Source of the DNA: Burkholderia sp. Ax-1719
Lineage (GTDB): Bacteria > Pseudomonadota > Gammaproteobacteria > Burkholderiales > Burkholderiaceae
Direction: 5' to 3'
Length of the DNA stretch: 64,000 nt
Assembly (NCBI RefSeq): GCF_011753055.1
Contig: NZ_VWWJ01000024.1
Coordinates: forward strand, 1 to 64,000
A program made the position numbers and the translations under genes. The notes under the pieces were generated by a model that was given only the letters and a program-made list of their open reading frames with translations, was not told where the DNA came from and searched no databases. Position 1 is the stretch's first letter. Each line of letters opens with the position of its first letter. Shown piece by piece: positions 59,940 through 64,000 of the stretch.

Positions 59940-62144
59940 ATGTTGATCAGGACGCCGCTCGCGAGTGCCCTCGCGCTAGCTTTTGCCTTGCCGTTTGCTT
60001 CTTCCGCGCTCGCCCAGAGCGCGCCTGCCGTTGCTGCTTCGGGCGTCGCCGCCACGCCGGCCGCGTCGAAAGCCAATGCCAAGGCCGATGACAACGGCAC
60101 GCTGCCGGCTGTCGCCGTGAGTGGGGCGGCCGCTCCGCAGGACTTCCAGGCCGAAAAATCGACCGTCGGCGCCAAGACGCCCACGGCGCTGCGCGACATT
60201 CCGCAGACGGTGACGGTGATCAACAAGGCGCTGATCCAGTCGCAGGGCGCGACTTCGTTCCAGGACGCGCTGCGCAACGCGCCCGGCATCACGATCGGCG
60301 GCGCGGAAGGCGGCCAGATCGGCAACAACATCAATCTGCGCGGCTTCACGGCGCAAAACGACATTTATCTGGACGGCTTCCGCGACCGCAACCAGTACTA
60401 TCGCGACACCTTCGATCTCGAATCGATCGAGGTGCTGTACGGGCCGTCGTCGATGCTGTTTGGCCGCGGCTCCACGGGCGGTGTGATCAACCAGGTGAGC
60501 AAGCAGGCCGGTCTCAAGCCGCTCACCGAAGTTTCGTCCACCATCGGCACCGACGACCGCTATCGCGCGACGCTCGACGTCGATCGTCCGCTTGGCGATC
60601 ACGCGGCATTCCGTCTGAATGCGTTTGGCCAGTCGCTCGGCTCGACGCGCGACGAGATGATGAACAAGGATTACGGCTTTGCGCCCACGCTGCGCTTTGG
60701 CATCGGCACGCCGACCGAGGTCACGCTTTCCGCGCTGATCCAGCACAACTACGATCAGCCCGACTACGGCGTGCAGGCGATCAACGGCCATGCGTTCGCG
60801 CCTTCGAAGAGCACGTATTACGGCCTGACCGACGACCGCACGATCCAGGACGTCCAGACGCTGACGGCGCGCGTCGATCACAAGTTCAACGATCAGTTCA
60901 AGATCAGCAACCAGACCGAGTTCTCGCACTCGCTCACGGATGCGCGCGAGACGGCGGCGCAGGCGGTGCTCACCGGGCCGCTTTCGACCAGCACGGCGCT
61001 CAAGAACGGCAACTACACGACGCTGCCGCTGTCCGATCTCTACGTGAAGCTGCAGAGCCACGATCGCGTGATCGAGAATCACTCGGTCTATAACGATACG
61101 ATGGCGCAGTACAAGTTCAACACGGGCTTCGTGAAGCACGAGATGATCGCGGGCGTCGAAGTGGGCCACGACAGCTACACGAATCAGGCCTACACGCGCA
61201 ACAATCTGCCGATTGTCTCGCTGCTCGACCCGGTCTATATTTCGACGCCTTCGAACGTCACGACGACGGTCGGCAATCACGCGGAATCGGGCGCGACCAC
61301 GCTGGCGGCGTACTTCAACGAAACGATGTCGCTGGGCGAGCACTGGAAACTGATTGGCGGCGTGCGCTGGGATCGCTTCCAGGCGCATATTACGAACTCG
61401 ATCAGTGCTCCGAACTATGCGGCGCAGACCAATACGTTCACGAGCGTGCGCGCCGGCGCGATCTATCAGCCGACCGACTGGCAGTCGTATTACTTCTCGT
61501 ACGGCACCTCGTTCGATCCGTCGCTTGAAGCGATGACCGTCACGAACAATACGCAAGGTCTCGCGCCCGAGCACACCAAGTCGTACGAAGTGGGCGGCAA
61601 GTGGGATTTGCTGGGCGGCAATCTGTCGGTGACATCGGCGTTCTTCCAGCAGGAAATGGATAACGCGCGTACGCAGACCTCGACGGGCGAATACACGCTC
61701 GAAGGCGATATTCGCGTGCGCGGCTTCCAGGCGGGCGCAACCGGCCACATCACCGACAAGTGGCAGGTATTCGCGGGCTACACCTATATGGACGGCATCG
61801 TGCTCAAGGCCGCCGATGGCACCCAGGGCAACACGCCTGCGAATACACCGCGCAACACCTTCACGCTGTGGACCACGTATGCGTTCACGCCGCATTGGGA
61901 AGTGGGTGGCGGCCCGACGTATATGTCGTCGCGTTATGCGGCCAACACGAATTACGTGCAGGTGGGCGGTTATACGCGCTGGGACGCGATGGCCGAATAC
62001 CACGAGAAGAAGTGGGACGCGCGACTCAATTTGCTGAACCTGACGAACAAGTTCTACTATGACGCCCTCATCCAGTCGGATGGCGGACGTTCGGTGCCGG
62101 GTGTCGGTCGTACGCTGCTCGCGACGTTCGACTACCGCTTCTAA
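59940..62144 (+). CDS. TonB-dependent siderophore receptor (PiuA/Fiu-like)
   Basis: 734 aa. Signal peptide (cleavage near ALA-QSA), a plug domain ~60-215 (RDIPQTVTVINKALIQSQG, NNINLRGF, YLDGFRDRNQYYRDTF, PSSMLFGRGSTGG), then a 22-strand barrel ending in the outer-membrane signature (ATFDYRF). The plug and its Tyr-rich PYRD-type segment fit catecholate receptors such as PiuA/Fiu. It needs TonB-ExbBD. Start at MLIRTPLAS, the Met directly before the signal sequence. First gene of a receptor, hydroxylase, PepSY set known from Pseudomonas as piuABC. Confidence 0.88.
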   Translation: MLIRTPLASALALAFALPFASSALAQSAPAVAASGVAATPAASKANAKADDNGTLPAVAVSGAAAPQDFQAEKSTVGAKTPTALRDIPQTVTVINKALIQSQGATSFQDALRNAPGITIGGAEGGQIGNNINLRGFTAQNDIYLDGFRDRNQYYRDTFDLESIEVLYGPSSMLFGRGSTGGVINQVSKQAGLKPLTEVSSTIGTDDRYRATLDVDRPLGDHAAFRLNAFGQSLGSTRDEMMNKDYGFAPTLRFGIGTPTEVTLSALIQHNYDQPDYGVQAINGHAFAPSKSTYYGLTDDRTIQDVQTLTARVDHKFNDQFKISNQTEFSHSLTDARETAAQAVLTGPLSTSTALKNGNYTTLPLSDLYVKLQSHDRVIENHSVYNDTMAQYKFNTGFVKHEMIAGVEVGHDSYTNQAYTRNNLPIVSLLDPVYISTPSNVTTTVGNHAESGATTLAAYFNETMSLGEHWKLIGGVRWDRFQAHITNSISAPNYAAQTNTFTSVRAGAIYQPTDWQSYYFSYGTSFDPSLEAMTVTNNTQGLAPEHTKSYEVGGKWDLLGGNLSVTSAFFQQEMDNARTQTSTGEYTLEGDIRVRGFQAGATGHITDKWQVFAGYTYMDGIVLKAADGTQGNTPANTPRNTFTLWTTYAFTPHWEVGGGPTYMSSRYAANTNYVQVGGYTRWDAMAEYHEKKWDARLNLLNLTNKFYYDALIQSDGGRSVPGVGRTLLATFDYRF

Positions 62145-62195
62145 ATCCGAAGGTTCGTAACCGGCGCTAATGAAGTCTCCACGCCGGTGTCACGC

Positions 62196-62220
62196 AAAGC
62201 CCGCATGATTGCGGGCTTTT
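62196..62220 (+). terminator. Terminator after the siderophore receptor
   Basis: Perfect 9-bp stem AAAGCCCGC / GCGGGCTTT (62196-62204 with 62211-62219), 6-nt loop, followed by TTGTG. About 50 nt after the stop. A second similar hairpin, AACGGGCT / AGCCCGTT, lies at 62252-62277. Confidence 0.82.
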
Positions 62221-62305
62221 GTGCGTCCGTACCCTCTGTAATGCCGCGTAATGAACGGGCTGCGAACAAAGCCCGTTTCATGCGCAACGATTGAAGGAAA
62301 CGACG

Positions 62306-62989
62306 ATGCTGATCCATATCCCGAACGTCCTGACGCCCGAACAGGTGCAGGCGATGCGCGCGCGCCTGGACAACGCGGGCGACGCCTGGGTGGACGGCCG
62401 CGCAACGGCCGGCTGGCAGGGCGCGCCCGTAAAGCGCAATCAGCAGATCGCCGAGCACACGCCGCTCGCGCGTGAGCTGGGCGATGTGGTGCTGGCCGCC
62501 ATCGAGCGCAATCCGCTCTTCATCAGCGCGGCGTTGCCCAATCAGGTGTATCCGCCGCTCTTCAATCGCTACGAAGGCGGCATGACGTTCGGCTCGCATG
62601 TCGATGGCGCGGTGCGCGTGCTGCCCAACGGCATGAAACTGCGCACCGATGTGTCGGCGACGCTGTTTCTTTCCGCGCCCGATGAATACGACGGCGGCGA
62701 ACTGGTGGTCGAGGACACCTACGGCGTGCAGGAAGTGAAGCTGCCGGCGGGCGACATGATCGTCTATCCGGCCACGAGCCTGCATCAGGTGAATCCGGTC
62801 ACGCGCGGCGCGCGCGTGGGCAGTTTCTTCTGGGTGCAAAGCCTCGTGCGCGACGACACCAAACGCGCGCTGCTTTTCGACATGGACACCGCCATTCAAC
62901 GGCTGGCCGCGAGCGACGCGGACGCGCAGGCGCGTCGCAGCCTCGTGGGCTGCTATCACAATCTTTTGCGTATCTGGAGTGAGACGTGA
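62306..62989 (+). CDS. PKHD-type Fe(II)/2-oxoglutarate-dependent hydroxylase (PiuC/YbiX)
   Basis: 227 aa. The double-stranded beta-helix dioxygenase triad is present: H98, D100, H160, and R170 for 2-oxoglutarate (HVDGAVR, SLHQV, RGARVGSFFW). PiuC/YbiX proteins accompany TonB siderophore receptors and are iron-repressed; their substrate is unknown. Start at MLIHIPN with AAGGAAACGACG upstream. Stop overlaps the next start by 4 nt. Confidence 0.9.
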   Translation: MLIHIPNVLTPEQVQAMRARLDNAGDAWVDGRATAGWQGAPVKRNQQIAEHTPLARELGDVVLAAIERNPLFISAALPNQVYPPLFNRYEGGMTFGSHVDGAVRVLPNGMKLRTDVSATLFLSAPDEYDGGELVVEDTYGVQEVKLPAGDMIVYPATSLHQVNPVTRGARVGSFFWVQSLVRDDTKRALLFDMDTAIQRLAASDADAQARRSLVGCYHNLLRIWSET

Positions 62990-63669
62990 GTTCTACCGAA
63001 AGCGCTGTATTGATCGACGATCAGCAACGTAGCGAGCGCGCGAAGCGTTCGCGGCGCGCCACCTTTATCAAATGGCTGCGCAAGGTGCATGGCTGGGTCG
63101 GCTTGTGGGGCGCGGCACTCGGCTTGTTGTTTGGTGTGACGGGCTTCGTGCTGAATCACCGCATGGAGCCGCTGCGCATTTCGCCGGGCGCGCCGCAGGT
63201 TTCGTCGATGCAGCTCGACGTGCCCGATCCCGCGCCCGAAACGCCGCGCGATCTGGTCAAGTGGCTCAAGTCGCAGCCCGATCTGAAACTGCCGCAACGC
63301 ATGGGCCGCGTGCAGAAGGAGCCAGAGCACAAGGTGGCCTGGGGCGATCGCACGGTTGTGCAGCCGGAACACTGGCAAGTCATGTTCAACGCGCCGCATG
63401 AAAGCGTGACTGCCGAGTACTGGGTGGGCAACGACACCGTCACGCTCAAGCGTTCCGATAATTCGCTGATGGCGACCATCACGAACCTGCACAAGGGCGT
63501 GGGCATGAGCATCGGCTGGGTGCTGTTCATCGACACCTTTGCGGGCGCGCTCATTCTGCTGTCGCTCACGGGCGTGCTGTTGTGGACCGAACTGAACAAG
63601 CGCAAGACGGTGGGCGCGGTGCTGGTGATCGGCTCGATCGTCGTGGCGGTGTGCGTTGGGCTGGCCTGA
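62986..63669 (+). CDS. PepSY domain membrane protein (PiuB-like)
   Basis: 227 aa. Transmembrane helices near residues 33-56 and 175-225, with the PepSY-associated segment KVHGWVGLWGAALGLLFGVTGFVLNHR and a periplasmic loop between. Related proteins are PiuB or siderophore-associated membrane reductases. Usual PiuB is about 370-500 residues, so this is a shorter form with only ~3 helices. GTG start overlapping piuC (GTGA). Confidence 0.82.
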   Translation: MSSTESAVLIDDQQRSERAKRSRRATFIKWLRKVHGWVGLWGAALGLLFGVTGFVLNHRMEPLRISPGAPQVSSMQLDVPDPAPETPRDLVKWLKSQPDLKLPQRMGRVQKEPEHKVAWGDRTVVQPEHWQVMFNAPHESVTAEYWVGNDTVTLKRSDNSLMATITNLHKGVGMSIGWVLFIDTFAGALILLSLTGVLLWTELNKRKTVGAVLVIGSIVVAVCVGLA

Positions 63670-63672
63670 GTT

Positions 63673-64000
63673 TTAAACCATTTTTTCCACGCCGCCGAGG
63701 TGTTGCGCCAGATAGTCGATGAAGGCGCGCACCTTGGGCGGCAAAAACCGGTTGGGCGGATACAGCAGCCAGACCGGGCCCATATAGGCGCGCGCCTCGA
63801 AGACCCATTCCGGCAGCACCTGCACGAGCCGGCCGTCGCGCAATGCTTCGGCGGCGGTAAATTCGGGCAGGCAGGCGATGCCCCAATCCTCCAGCGCCGC
63901 TTCCAGTCGCGCGCCCGCATGATTGGCGATATAGCGGCCCTTCACCTCGACAGTCTGTGTTTGCGCACCCTCGCGTAGACGACGCAGACGCCAGCGATGA
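63673..64000 (-). CDS. LysR family transcriptional regulator, C-terminal part (truncated by window edge)
   Basis: About 109 codons of the C-terminal portion of a LysR substrate-binding domain, with the N-terminal HTH lying right of the window. Visible segments: ALEDWGIACLPEFTAAEAL (typical of LysR domain RD-II), LVQVLPEWVFEARAYMGPVWLLYPPNRFLPPKVRAFIDYL (shown here as RAFIDYL near the end). Ends 3 nt after the PepSY gene on the opposite strand (convergent). Confidence 0.87.
   Translation of the reverse strand, partial: HRWRLRRLREGAQTQTVEVKGRYIANHAGARLEAALEDWGIACLPEFTAAEALRDGRLVQVLPEWVFEARAYMGPVWLLYPPNRFLPPKVRAFIDYLAQHLGGVEKMV

Overview
The window is high-GC DNA from a betaproteobacterium of the family Burkholderiaceae, most likely Paraburkholderia, Caballeronia or a close relative. 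The supporting evidence is the 5S rRNA tail at the left edge, two DUF2957 lipoproteins, a DUF2325 protein, a NifQ-like protein beside molybdate genes, a DedA-rhodanese fusion and a homoprotocatechuate cluster with a split hpaG. It reads as ordinary chromosome with one probable acquired type VI secretion effector module. I could not run searches, so family names come from recognised motifs and gene order.

Layout. 1-113: end of an rRNA operon (5S 3' end and terminator). 448-1062: periplasmic DsbG-like protein. 1356-10911: a seven-gene minus-strand block (DUF1571-like protein, FadD-type acyl-CoA ligase, two alpha/beta hydrolases, PF10118 metal-dependent hydrolase, SDR, Baeyer-Villiger-type flavin monooxygenase) followed by a MerR regulator. 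It resembles the mycobacterial mymA operon in content. 11005-14813: OmpW-like porin and two DUF2957 lipoproteins. 15624-16640: unknown protein flanked on both sides by repeat-rich DNA. 17250-21731: molybdate/tungstate uptake and handling (binding protein, fused permease-ATPase, di-Mop protein, NifQ-like protein, ModE-type regulator). 21753-26509: DUF2325 protein, MFS exporter, small hypotheticals. 26723-30810: an ABC transporter without a binding protein, behind a long structured leader with small ORFs. 31095-33872: MscS channel. 34255-36666: PanE-like reductase, class II aldolase, MarR. 36668-43203: lower 4-hydroxyphenylacetate (homoprotocatechuate meta-cleavage) pathway hpaG1-G2-E-D-F-H-I with divergent hpaR. 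43287-50110: thioredoxin-like protein, methyltransferase, YcaQ-type glycosylase, a CRP/TrxR-like fusion, DedA-rhodanese fusion. 50634-52280: Aer-type chemoreceptor. 52735-58679: orphan T6SS module vgrG, phospholipase D effector, Sel1-repeat lipoprotein (probable immunity). 59940-63669: Fur-controlled piuA-piuC-piuB-like iron uptake set. 63673-64000: truncated LysR gene.

Two signals are not explained by genes. First, about 20 copies of a short polar repeat (core AGGTGAG, 2 nt, TTTnCGGGAG) occupy the intergenic DNA, usually in clusters, with 17 of 20 in the same orientation. I do not recognise it as a named element. Second, a sigma70-type promoter at 26723-26752 precedes roughly 560 nt of hairpin-rich leader. 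That leader holds a 23-codon ORF whose 3' end forms one arm of a helix that is mutually exclusive with a second helix hiding the Shine-Dalgarno of the next small ORF. This has the architecture of a translation-attenuation switch upstream of the ABC transporter.
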